A stretch of DNA of 42,730 nucleotides, taken from Nemertoderma westbladi (taxonomy: Eukaryota; Xenacoelomorpha; Nemertodermatida; Nemertodermatidae). The position numbers were made by a program, and so were the translations under genes. The notes below the pieces were generated by a model, which saw nothing but the letters and a program-made list of their open reading frames with translations, did not search any database and had not been told where the DNA came from. Location: the NCBI GenBank assembly GCA_032718475.1, contig JAUCBJ010005850.1, forward strand, positions 1 to 42,730, read 5' to 3'. Shown in pieces: positions 30,115-39,169 of this stretch. Each line of letters opens with the position of its first letter. The first letter of the stretch is position 1.

Positions 30115-30264
30115 CTGAAGCACATAATAGAGGAATTTATTAAATTATTTCAAATCCAATTTGCAAAGAATAGCATAGCCATATGGCATAGATAATATAG
30201 GCTTAAGTTAACAAAATAAATCGACTTTATATTGTTTTGGTAATATAAGATGATATTTGCTTAC

Positions 30265-30387
30265 CATTGCATGAAACACCATTGCCAGAATAGCCTGAAT
30301 TGCATGCACATGTAAAACTACCATCATTGTTTGTGCAGCTAGCATCAATATGGCAATTATCAGAATTGGTAGAACATTCATCAATAT
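30265..30387 (-). CDS. Calcium-binding EGF exon 3 of 7
   Basis: 123 bp, phase 1-1, acceptor gtgcttcag, donor gtaagc. Domain DIDECSTNSDNC, HIDASCTNNDGSFTC, CNSGYSGNGVSC, intact and identical at protein level to the exon at 18153. The intron on its 3' side (30115-30264) is 150 bp, as is the one on its 5' side. Confidence 0.93.
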
Positions 30388-30537
30388 CTGAAGCACATAA
30401 AAGAGGAATTTATTAAATTATTACAAATCCAATTTGCAAAAAATTGCAAAGCCATATGGCATAGATAATATAGGCTTAAGTTAACAAGATAAATCGACTT
30501 TATATTGTTTTGGTAATATAAGATGATATTTGCTTAC

Positions 30538-30660
30538 CATTGCATGAAACACCATTGCCAGAATAGCCTGAATTGCATGCACATGTAAAACTACCATCAC
30601 TGTTCATGCAGCTTGCATTAATGTGGCAATTATCAGAATTGGTAGAACATTCATCAATAT
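30538..30660 (-). CDS. Calcium-binding EGF exon 2 of 7
   Basis: Same structure. Domain DIDECSTNSDNC, HINASCMNSDGSFTC, CNSGYSGNGVSC. The Met after the third Cys is shared only with the exon at 30863, showing these two are sister copies. Calcium-binding and hydroxylation consensus intact. Confidence 0.93.
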
Positions 30661-30862
30661 CTGAAGCACATAAAAGAGGAATTTATTAAATTATTACAAA
30701 TCCAATTTGCAAAAAATAGCAAAGCCATATGGCATAGATAATATAGGCTTAAGTTAACAAGATAAATCGACTTTATATTGTTTTGGATGAGATGATATAA
30801 AATGATATAATAAAAGAAATGAAAAAATGAAAATGATTTAATATAAGATGATATTTGCTTAC

Positions 30863-30985
30863 CATTGCATGAAACACCATTGCCAGAATAGCCTGTATTG
30901 CATGCACATGTAAAACTACCATCACTGTTCATGCAGCTTGCATCAATATGGCAATTATTGCTATTGGTAGAACATTCATCAATAT
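30863..30985 (-). CDS. Calcium-binding EGF exon 1 of 7 (most 5' in window)
   Basis: Domain DIDECSTNSNNC, HIDASCMNSDGSFTC, CNTGYSGNGVSC with six Cys. The intron after it is 202 bp because of a ~52-bp insertion of low-complexity gatgatataaaatgat-type sequence at about 30786-30838. Its acceptor (tgatcgtcag) and upstream intron differ from all other copies, so this is the edge of the duplicated block. Upstream exons of the gene are not in sight before the retroelement cluster at 31.7 kb. Confidence 0.92.
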
Positions 30986-31752
30986 CTGACGATCAAAAAA
31001 ATGGGAATTTATTAAATTCTAAATTCGTAAATTAAAGATTTAAGTGGTCCGACATCCATATTCAATTTCAAATTATGTAAGTGATTAAACGGAACAATGG
31101 ATGGGGAGAAAATATAAAAATCAGTTTTTTTGCAATATTTCGGACACCTTATGGAAGACCGCCGTCGGAAGGGACTAATTAACTTTATCGTTCCTAAAAT
31201 ATTTTCCTTACAGTGCTGTACTTTATTGGATTATCATTTCAGTAGATGTAATTGCACTAAAGCGGGATTTTTAAATATGTGCAGTGCTTTGCGTTTCTGT
31301 ATTCTGGTCAATACTCAATACAATACTGCCTGAGTATTGTATTACATCTGGGTTAGTATTAATGCTACTGTTACTCAATTGTATTTTAAATTTAATATTC
31401 ATTTATTTAGATAATTATTTTTGTCACATGCGATTCACTGCATATAATATAATATATTAGTCATAGACGGGAATTACTGTCGCTGGGACTTCACGACTGA
31501 TGTTACCGGTAGTACTGGACTGCAGTACTTGACTGAATTGAGTACTGCAACCGCAGCACCGCATACCGGTACTGCGATAAGCAATACTGCATACGGTCAG
31601 ACTGTCTACTCTGTTTGTGTTTTATAGTTACTGTATTGCAGTTATACTTGAATAATACTTAACGTCGAGTTGTTTCGCCTTGTGTCTATCTTATAAGCTA
31701 ACCGGGCTTTGGCTGTATCAACACTACGACTACGACAACTGAAGAATATAGG
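30986..31752. other. Intron or intergenic DNA, possible 5' LTR remnant of Gypsy-like element
   Basis: No exon recognised. From about 31490 the sequence is rich in short palindromes around cagtact/agtactg and taccggta. The final ~100 bp before the Gag start (tgtctatcttataagctaac, ttggctgtatcaac) could be leader of the following retroelement, with tggctgtatcaac at 31713 as a possible primer-binding site. The second LTR is missing, so borders cannot be set. Confidence 0.4.
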
Positions 31753-32595
31753 ATGGCTCCTAAGCTCTCAGACTACGTCAAGAAATACAGTGGTAGTGAA
31801 GACCCGTATCCATGGCTACAGATGTTTGAAGACACATTCGAAATTCTAAAACTCGAAGCCAAGTTGATGGAAGAATCGAGGCCGACGTATCTGCGGTTAT
31901 CCTTGGAGGGCCCGGCGTTCGCTGTTATTAATCGATTACCGACTGACAAGAAAAACGATTATGAAACGGTCAAACGTGCTTTAATCAAAGCTTTTGCAGT
32001 TAATCCATACACTGCGTATGACCAGTTCAAACAAAGGCGTTTGAGTGAAGGAGAGTGTGCGGATACATTCCTCGCCGATCTTCGTCGACTGTTATCGTTG
32101 GTTACGGGTGGCGCTATGGAAACTCATGCAGTGACGTCAATTTTGGCAGGGCAATTTGTTAGTGGACTTCCAGATTCAATTTGGAGCGAAACTAAAGCAT
32201 TGGTCTCTGATGAAATGGATCTCGATCAATTACTCATTCAAGCGAGGAGGTTACTTTCGGAGAAACAAGCGGATGACTCTTCGACGACGATGAATGTTGT
32301 GGGTGCAGTGGGCGGTTTTGGACCAAGGAATCGTGTGCGAAACAATTATCAGGGTGGAAGACGTGGTTACTCGCAGGGGTGCTATCGTTGTGGCGATAAG
32401 TCCCATTTTGCTCGAGAATGCAGGAAGAATATGACTACTTTCAATGATGATGGGTCGAGCAGGGGTAATAGCGATGGTCGCAGCACAGTGGTTAATCGGG
32501 CAGACACAAATAGAGCATCGGAGATGAGATGTTATCAGTGTGGGGGAACCGACCACTTGGCGCGGGGGTATATTGCTCCTCCGGGAAACGAATAG
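31753..32595 (+). CDS. Gypsy-like retroelement Gag
   Basis: 280 codons from an ATG in atgg context to a TAG. N-terminal part resembles a retrotransposon capsid (MAPKLSDYVKKYSG, DPYPWLQMFEDTFE, TYLRLSLEGPAFAVINRLP, AYDQFKQRRLSEGE, FVSGLPDSIWSETKALVS). CYRCGDKSHFAREC (residues 210-223) is a perfect CCHC knuckle. A second, CYQCGGTDHLARGY (260-273), has Tyr in place of the last Cys, one base away from the expected codon. Gag assembles particles and binds element RNA. The frame is otherwise intact, so decay is limited here. Pol follows in the same frame after the stop. Confidence 0.88.
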   Translation: MAPKLSDYVKKYSGSEDPYPWLQMFEDTFEILKLEAKLMEESRPTYLRLSLEGPAFAVINRLPTDKKNDYETVKRALIKAFAVNPYTAYDQFKQRRLSEGECADTFLADLRRLLSLVTGGAMETHAVTSILAGQFVSGLPDSIWSETKALVSDEMDLDQLLIQARRLLSEKQADDSSTTMNVVGAVGGFGPRNRVRNNYQGGRRGYSQGCYRCGDKSHFARECRKNMTTFNDDGSSRGNSDGRSTVVNRADTNRASEMRCYQCGGTDHLARGYIAPPGNE

Positions 32596-32610
32596 GGGGA
32601 AACGGTTTGT

Positions 32611-33417
32611 GTGCCAGTGGACATCCACAATGGTATAAAAACTGGTGATTTACCAATGGTTGAAATAATGGGCGGGGGTTGGAAGAAAATTGCGTTATTG
32701 GACACGGGGTGTTCGGGGAGTCTCATAACAAAGAAACTGGCTGATCGCAGTGAAGGAGAATGGAGCACCGAAAATGAAAGAAAGGACATCACAATGCTGA
32801 ACGGAGAAAAAACCTATACAATTGGTGTATTTACAACACAAATAAAAATACAGGAATTAGGTGAAGTTAAATGGAGTTTCACAGTTGTTGACTATATTGT
32901 AGGAGGTATGGAAATAATAATTGGTTGGGATGTCATAAAAAATATGAGTTGTATCCAAATATGTCGCGGTCATGGGGATGAGTGCAACACAGAATTGTCA
33001 CCTAGGCAACTGACAATACAATGTGTAGCGGCTGCAATTGAAGAACGTAAATTATTAAGAATCGATAAAGATGATTTTTCAGCATGGTTTAATGGAAGTT
33101 ACTGGACCGTTGAGTATAAATTTAAGAATGGTAAAGGTCCTGAAGTGCTACACAATACTGTACATGAGTATAATATTTCTACAAAAAATAGACAAAAATA
33201 CAGAGAGGCGGTGCAGGAGTGGATCGACAACAGTTGGCTGATGGAGCACCCCGGTGAAACAAAGGGAACTATTCCGCTTATGGGCAAATATGAAGAAAAG
33301 AAAGATTGTGTTAGGCCGATTATGGATTTTAGGGAGTTGAATAAGTATATTATTGATCAACTGGGAACTGAAGCCGCCGCTAGTATTGAGAAGCTTCGAA
33401 AGTGGTCAAAAATGGGA
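32611..33417 (+). pseudogene. Gypsy-like Pol, protease and start of reverse transcriptase
   Basis: In frame with Gag and separated from it by the single TAG at 32593-32595; the Met at 32611 is probably not a real start. KKIALLDTGCSGSLITKKL (active site DTG, residues 31-33) and GGMEIIIGWDVIKNM form the aspartic protease. After a linker, YREAVQEWIDNSWLMEH, GTIPLMGKYEEKKDCVRPIM and DFRELNKYI are the N-terminal fingers of a Ty3/Gypsy-like RT. Similarity continues to about EKLRKWSKMGS and then stops at a breakpoint with antisense BEL sequence at about 33418. The catalytic palm is absent. Confidence 0.85.
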
Positions 33418-33720
33418 AGTCAAGTCCGCTGGATTGTCGTCAGTTGGGCAGTAGTGCCACCTGTCCAAGTTCGTTGTTGCTCTTATCTCATCCACTCTGT
33501 TAGCTACGAATAAGGGATAATGCGTCTTTCGTTATACAACCCTCCCAATACTACCATGGAATCTGTCCAGTAGTGCGTCTCTACTATAGTTGGTATCGTG
33601 TTCACCAAGTACGCTGTCGCTCTCACTCCTAGTCTCGCAGCCATTAGCTCGACTTTCGAGTTTATTGATGAGGTGCGAAATGCTAAGGCTTCTTTTGCAC
33701 GAAATAAATTCACTGACTTG
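33418..33720 (-). pseudogene. Antisense fragment of BEL/Pao RNase H
   Basis: The minus strand reads SKVELMAARLGVRATAYL, THYWTDSMVVLGGL, then after a one-base frame slip HYPLFVANRVDEIRATTN, LDRWHYCPTDDNPADLTS. These are the RNase H motifs E, TDS and the D-N-P-A-D end of BEL/Pao Pol. It is closely related to the copy at 20517-20876 (shared ARLGVRATAYL) and retains the part missing there. Its orientation is opposite to the Gypsy-like genes and to the other BEL fragment at 36396, so it came by rearrangement or a separate insertion. Confidence 0.85.
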
Positions 33721-33957
33721 CACCAAAATTCAAAAATTAACTCAAGGCGTTGGTTTTCAATGGTGAAAAATATGTTAGGGTATTCGAAAACGTCAAAGGT
33801 TCCTTTCTTACTTGACAGTGATGACAGCCTTTGACAACTCAAACCTGTTAAGTAGATGTTTTGCCAGTTATTCATCACTTCCTAATAAAATAGGCCTCTG
33901 CCTAGCCATATTGCAATAGGCAGTACGTCGTCCTCAATGCGTCAACATTAGGTATAT
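33721..33957. other. No recognised feature
   Basis: About 240 bp between the BEL scrap and the 66-bp array. The minus frame continues from RNase H (KSVNLFRAKEALAFRTSS) but family similarity fades; nothing further is supported. Confidence 0.4.
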
Positions 33958-34605
33958 CTGTGTCGGCCATTTCATTCGCATCAAATATGTCAGCTGCTGT
34001 CACACCAATGTTGCCCACTCTAGATATGTTGGCCTTTTCGTCCGCATCAAATATGTCAGCTGCTGTCACACTAATGTCGTCCACGTTAAATATGTCGGCC
34101 TTTTCGTCCGCATCAAATATGTCAGCTGCTGTCACACTAATGTCGTCCACTTTAAATATGTCGGCCTTTTCATCCACTTCAAATATGTCAGCTGCTGTCA
34201 CACCAATGTCGCCCACTCAAGATTTATCAGCCTTTTCATCCACTTCAAATATGTCAGCTGCTGTCACACCAATGTCGCCCACTCTAGATATATCGACCTT
34301 TTCATCCACATCAAATATGTCAGCTGCTGTCACACCAATGTCGCCCACTCTAGATATGTCGGCCTTTTCTTCTGCATCAAATATGACAGCTGCTGTCACA
34401 CTAATGTCGTCCACTTTAAATATGTTGGCCTTTTCGTCTGCATCAAATATGTCAGCTGCTTTCACACCAATGTTGTCCAATTTAAATATGTCGGCCTTTT
34501 CATCCACTTCAAATATGTCAACTGCTGTCACACCAATGTTGTCCACTTTAAATATGTCGGCCATTTCGTCCACTTCAAATATTGGAGCAGCCTTCACACC
34601 AATGT
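33958..34605. repeat. 66-bp tandem repeat, about 10 copies
   Basis: aaatatgtcagctgctgtcac recurs every 66 bp (for example 33987 and 34053 for atgtcag). Both strands are open throughout: plus encodes a 22-residue repeat (SNMSAAVTPMSPTLDMSAFSS-like) and minus one of VTAADIFDADEKADIF type. The plus frame runs without a stop into the reverse transcriptase fragment downstream. Copies are 80-95% alike. Since the period is divisible by three, openness alone is weak evidence for translation. Confidence 0.93.
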
Positions 34606-34639
34606 CGACCGCAACACTACCTTCCTCTACCTTAAGTGA

Positions 34640-36395
34640 AACTAGACAGAACAATGGGCAACATTTTATTGGTAATTCAAATAGCCCCCCACTAAATGAA
34701 GTGTTAGAAGAAGTAATAATTTCTTCTACAGACATTAATAAAGTTATTGATGATTTGGATATTAATAAATCGAGTGGTCCAGATGGAATAGGGAATCTAA
34801 TTATTAAACGTTTTCGTCACATAGATTTAATTCCATTGCTTTTACAAATCTTTAACTGTTGTTTGTTTGCCAGCATGTTTCCATCTCAGTGGAAGACAGG
34901 CCAAGTTGTACCTCTATACAAAAGATGTGAATTCTATCTACCAACTAATTACAGACCCCTGCTCTGTAATTAGTTGGTAGACTATTATTGAACTGCCATT
35001 TTAAAAACCTTAAAAGAGTTGTTCGGAAGTACTTGTGGAAGCACCTTTGCCAAAATATTTTCAGTCCTGCAGTCAGGTTTCAAATCCGGTGACAGCTGCG
35101 TATACCAGCTAATTGGATTATATCATGCCTGGTGCCAGGCATAGGATGAGGGCGATGGTACACGAACCGTATTTTGCAATATTTCCAAAGACTTTGACCG
35201 TGTCTGGCACAAGGGTCTGCTGCATAAACTATATCAGATGGGTATACGTGGTGGTATTCTTGCATTTCTAGAAAGCTATCTTGCTGGGAGGTCCCAGTTT
35301 GTTGTTTTGGATGGAGTGTCATCTTTTCTAGAACTCATTCGGGCCTGCGTTCCACAAGGTAGCATCCTAGGACGTTTGTTATTTCTAGTGTACATCAACG
35401 ATCTCGTTGATGTTATACATTGTAATTGTAATTTTTTAAAATACAAATTTAGAAATAATTCACCAATGGGCTACTAATTGGATAGTTTCGTTTTGTCCAT
35501 CAAAAACCGAATCATTGACCTTGGCATTATCATGTACCTCTTAGTTTAGTCCAGCCTCCTTTGATATTCCAAAACCAGGTAATTACCGATGTCCAAACTC
35601 ACAGACACCTTGGTGTGCACTTTTCACAGTCGCTTTCATTTTCAGCACACATTAGCTCAGTTACTGAATCCATATCCAGGCTCATTTATGTCGTCTGCAA
35701 GAATAGGTTAACTCTACCAAGGAATGCTCTACTAACTATTTATAAATCCTTTATTAGGCCCAAAATGGAATACGCTGCTCCAATTTGGTGCAATATATCA
35801 AAGGAATTATCTTTTGGACTCATTGGAAATTGATGTTCTTAAATTAGTTACGAGGGCTACACCTGGTACTTCCCATAATCTGCTATATAGTGAGTGCAAC
35901 ATACAACAGCTTTCCATGCGTCGAACAGCTATTCAGTTAGTATATATGTATAAGATTGTTCACAGAATATCTCTATCATACCTAACAGATCTCTTACCTC
36001 CATCCTCATAGATACAATCTTCGTAATAATGATAATTATTCTTTATTTAAGTGTAATTAATCCCTATTTTATAATTTTTTTTCCCTTCATCCATACAGAT
36101 GTGGAATGCCCTGAACGCAGAACTTCATTCTAAACCACTTCCTTTATTTCCAAGGACCATTTTTAAGGACAAATCTCCAAGACGTTACTTCAACTTAGGA
36201 AATTGGGAGTTGCAGGTAGCTATGGCACAACTTAGGCTTGGTATGACTAACTCGCAAAGATGACATGGTTAGGAGACACATAAGTTCAAATAATTCCTGC
36301 AAATTCAATGATTGTCTGGGCTCTGCCGAAACAAGCGCACATTATTTTTTTGAATGCAAACGTTACACTGGCCTCAGGCAAAATTTACTTGCTGT
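34640..36395 (+). pseudogene. Second LINE reverse transcriptase, different family, broken
   Basis: In pieces and several frames: VIDDLDINKSSGPDGIGNL and FPSQWKTGQVVPLYKR with NYRPL (34740-34965); ISKDFDRVWHKGLLHKLYQM, VPQGSILGRLLFLVYINDLV (35180-35415); VQTHRHLGVHFSQSLSFSAH, IRPKMEYAAPIWCN (35560-35800); LVTRATPGTSHNLLY (35820-36010); and near 36310-36390 NDCLGSAETSAHYFFECKRY, a C-H-C motif typical at the C-terminus of Jockey/CR1-type LINEs. The catalytic YADD block between INDLV and the thumb is missing (short deletion near 35440). Not functional. Clearly distinct from the LINE at 23933 in sequence and motif style. Confidence 0.88.
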
Positions 36396-36872
36396 TTTTA
36401 CGTGGACGATGGATGTGCCGGTGCAGAAACTGTAGATGAGGCGTAAGACCTAGCAATGGGAATGGCAAGTTGCTTAGGAGAAGGAGGCTTTCCATTGGTA
36501 AAATTCCGATCCCCAAACGAGGAGTTGGTGAATAGATTTCCAAAAGAAATCAAGATGGAACATGAGAATATGTATGCCATGGATAGGGAACACTGGGTTC
36601 TAGGGATAGAATGGGATATCCAGAGTGACGACTTCCTGTTCAAATATAAACCCATGGACCGACCTCTGACAAAGAGAGGGTGTTTGTCAATTAAAAATTC
36701 CATATTTGATCCATTAAACTTTATCTCACCTGTTACATTATCAGGGATGAACCTTATTAAGGAGATGTGGATCAATGGCATCGGATGGGATCAGGAACTG
36801 CCTGTGGCAATAAAAAAAAATGGAAGTTTGGGTAAAGAATCTAAAAATCATCTAAAACATCTAAACATCTAA
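36396..36872 (+). pseudogene. Second BEL/Pao element, reverse transcriptase C-terminal half
   Basis: Begins precisely at the catalytic YVDDGCAGAE (TAC at 36399), then a TAA/TAG-type break, then FPLVKFRSPNEELVNRFP, HWVLGIEWDIQSDDFLFKY, RPLTKRGCLSIKNSIFDPLN, FISPVTLSGMNLIKEMW and GIGWDQELP, typical of the BEL/Pao thumb region. The 5' part (protease, fingers) is missing; LINE sequence ends at the same place. Ends in a lysine-rich stretch with a small tandem ctaaaacatctaaacat repeat at 36850-36880. Confidence 0.9.
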
Positions 36873-36879
36873 ACATCTA

Positions 36880-37400
36880 AAATTAATGAAGGTTCCACAC
36901 CAATTTTTTCCAGACAAACACCCCGAGGACCTATATCAACTACACACATTCTCCGATGCATCAAACTCCAGGATAGGAGTGGTCACCTATTTGCGACAGA
37001 TAGATGAGGATGGTGGAATCAACACTAGTTTTGTGTTTGCAAAGGCGAAAACTGTATCAGGGGAATTCGTTGCGACGGACCCCAGACTCGACCTCCAATC
37101 TGCTGTATGGGTGGTTCGTCAAAATGGAATGATCCTATGAGAGATACGAATTGACGTCGAATCTGAGCATTTTGGGTGGATTCCAGCATCATCCTCTATT
37201 AACTTCATTCGCCTTGGAGGCATACAATGTTTGTTGCAAACCGTGCCACGGAGATAAAACAATGCACCGATAGGGAACAATGGCTTCATGTGGCTGGAAA
37301 TGAAAACCCAGTGGATATTGCCAGTTGAGGCGCAACACCACGACAGCTGGTTACTAGCAAAAACTGGTTGGATGGTCCAGAATTCCTCTGACAAACTCAA
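36880..37400 (+). pseudogene. BEL/Pao RNase H of second element
   Basis: YQLHTFSDASNSRIGVVTYL (first catalytic Asp), TSFVFAKAKTVSG, DPRLDLQSAVWVVRQN, then after frame changes FVANRATEIKQCTDREQW, LHVAGNENPVDIASRGATPR and LDGPEFL. The order matches BEL Pol. It is less like the element at 18542-30102 than the scrap at 33418 is, so at least two BEL families are present. A Glu-to-Asp change is seen in the P-R-L-E-L motif (PRLDLQ). Confidence 0.88.
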
Positions 37401-37775
37401 CTTACTTGGAGTATCCGATTTGATGTGGAATAAAACACTGGAAAGTATACAGAAGATGATAAGGAGCTTAGAAAGGTAAAAGGCGTGAAGTCGGTAGACA
37501 TTTATAACTATCTGACTGAACCTGGATAAAGCTCGGGTAGATGTTATGCAACGTCTTGCTTCTTTCCAACTCTAGACAATACAACAATACACCAATTGAT
37601 AGAACGAAGTTCACAATGAAAAAACTTATTAGTCGCATACTGGTGCTTCGTAATTTTTATGAGGTGGAGACAGAACATCCCAATTATTAAATATAATACT
37701 CAAGAGTATGTAATCACTGAGAAATGTGTCGTGAGATACGTACAAAAGGAATATTTCCTAGATGAGTGGGAATAG
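37401..37775 (+). pseudogene. Decayed BEL Pol linker
   Basis: Between RNase H and integrase, with stops in all frames. Short stretches (KYTEDDKELRKVKGVKSVDI, YVQKEYFLDEWE) are consistent with the linker of BEL Pol, where a peptide leading to the zinc-binding domain would lie. Confidence 0.6.
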
Positions 37776-38400
37776 TTGGAAAAGGGCAGGACTGTAAAAC
37801 CAGACAGCCCAATTTATCAGCTCAGACCCATATTGGGTAATGATGGATTGATCTGCATGTACACCCATATGGCGCAAGCCCCGGCAGAATATGAGGTCAA
37901 ATATCCTGCAATCATACATGGGTTCTCGCATCTTGCAAAACTCTTAGTAAGACAGTGTCATAAGGACAATTTGCATACCAGACAGAATTGGATAATTGCC
38001 AATATTCGGCAACGCTATTGGATAACACGTATCCAACCCCTTATCATGAAGGTCCTAAAGGGATGCTTCAAAATCTCACTGCCACTTCAGATAAAATGAA
38101 TGGCTGAAATTCCTATAAACAGGATAGTTTCTGATCTACCACTGTTTCATATAACGGGACTGGGTTGCTTTGGACCTTTCACAGTAATTGAAAGGCGATC
38201 CAACATAAAGCAATGGGGAATCATATTTACGTGCCTAAGATCACGAGCAATTTACTTAGACATCATTATAAACCTGTCACAACATGCATATTTAAATGCA
38301 TTAAGACGATTCATTATCAGCAAAGGAACCTGCAGATATATTTACTCTGACAATGGCACCAATTTTGTTGAAAGGAGAAAGGATTTGTTTGGAGGGTCAT
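37776..38400 (+). pseudogene. BEL/Pao integrase, H2C2-like and catalytic core
   Basis: First frame: PIYQLRPILGNDGLICM, HLAKLLVRQCHKDNLHTR, IANIRQRYWITR and VLKGCF resemble the zinc-binding N-terminus. After a stop at 38097-38099 the second frame gives FHITGLGCFGPFTVIERRSN, GIIFTCLRSRAIYLDII, LNALRRFIISKGTCRYIYSD and NGTNFVERRKDLF, the integrase core. The second catalytic Asp (YSDNGTNF) is present, but the first (normally GLDxFGP) is Gly, and the sequence ends before the catalytic Glu. Integrase inserts the DNA copy into the genome; this one is inactive. Confidence 0.88.
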
Positions 38401-38709
38401 TTGGGGGGAGTGTTCGCGTTATTTCAAATCTGTACCGGGTATTTACCATATTTATAAATTAAACCCAAACGAAAATTCCAAATATACCCGGGCAAAGTGG
38501 GCAAAAAACTAGAAATTCTGAAACCCAAAATTATTCGATTACGGGCTGTTTTTTAGAAAGGCTGACCATGAAATTGTTGGTTTTTCAAAGATAAAATGGG
38601 CCCTGAAGTCCAAGGAATCAAGTACTTGGCTTCAGGTAGAGTTCCTGACAGCCTAGCCTAGGCATAGCCCAGTGCAAAGGGACAACTTATTCTGCATTGG
38701 GTTCTTTTA
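38401..38709. other. No gene recognised
   Basis: The BEL similarity ends near 38400 in a ggagggtcatttgggggg context. The following 300 bp could include the 3' non-coding part or LTR of the second BEL element, but no matching LTR exists upstream to prove it. Confidence 0.45.
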
Positions 38710-39125
38710 CTGTGTTTAGTACGAGCCTGAAAAGGACTCGGAAGCAAACATAGTGGGACTTCACGCAACGGGAAGGGGATCGGATTTTGGACTGCCTGAG
38801 TGGTGCGCTAGTTCGCTGAGCATAGTACGAGCCTGAAAATGACTCGGAAACAATTGGCATAGCGCTCTGCGAAGGACCAACACTGACGGAGCGAGGTTTG
38901 TGATCTACAAAGTTATTACGAGCCTGAAAAGGACTTGCAACGCAACGGAAGTCGCACTCCTCTGCTCGCATTGACGTTCATTTTGGTCTACAAAGTTATT
39001 ACAAACCTGAAAAGGACTCGGAACGCAATGGAAAACCATAATTTCCTCACTTGTCAGACAGACACTGATGGATGGAGTTGTTTGTAGTTTACGGACCTAT
39101 TACGAGCCTGAAAAGGACCCGGAAC
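38710..39125. repeat. Degenerate ~100-bp tandem repeat (acgagcctgaaaaggactcgg)
   Basis: The ~20-bp core tacgagcctgaaaaggactc starts near 38721, 38827, 38928, 39001 (acaaacctg variant) and 39102, so the spacing is 106, 101, 73 and 101 bp. Between cores there are further shared words (cactgacggagcgag, atctacaaagttatta, gcaacggaa). A minus-strand frame of 94 codons across it is a by-product. Confidence 0.85.
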
Positions 39126-39169
39126 GTGAGCATTAAGATGCGATTAACTGAGGAATAAATACTACGGAA

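Noticed and set aside
31753-38400. A single plus-strand BEL element from 31.7 to 38.4 kb interrupted by a LINE
   Set aside because: The protease and RT start at 32.6-33.4 kb are Gypsy-like (DTG, VRPIMDFRELN), while 36.4-38.4 kb is BEL-like, and an antisense BEL piece and a tandem array lie between them.
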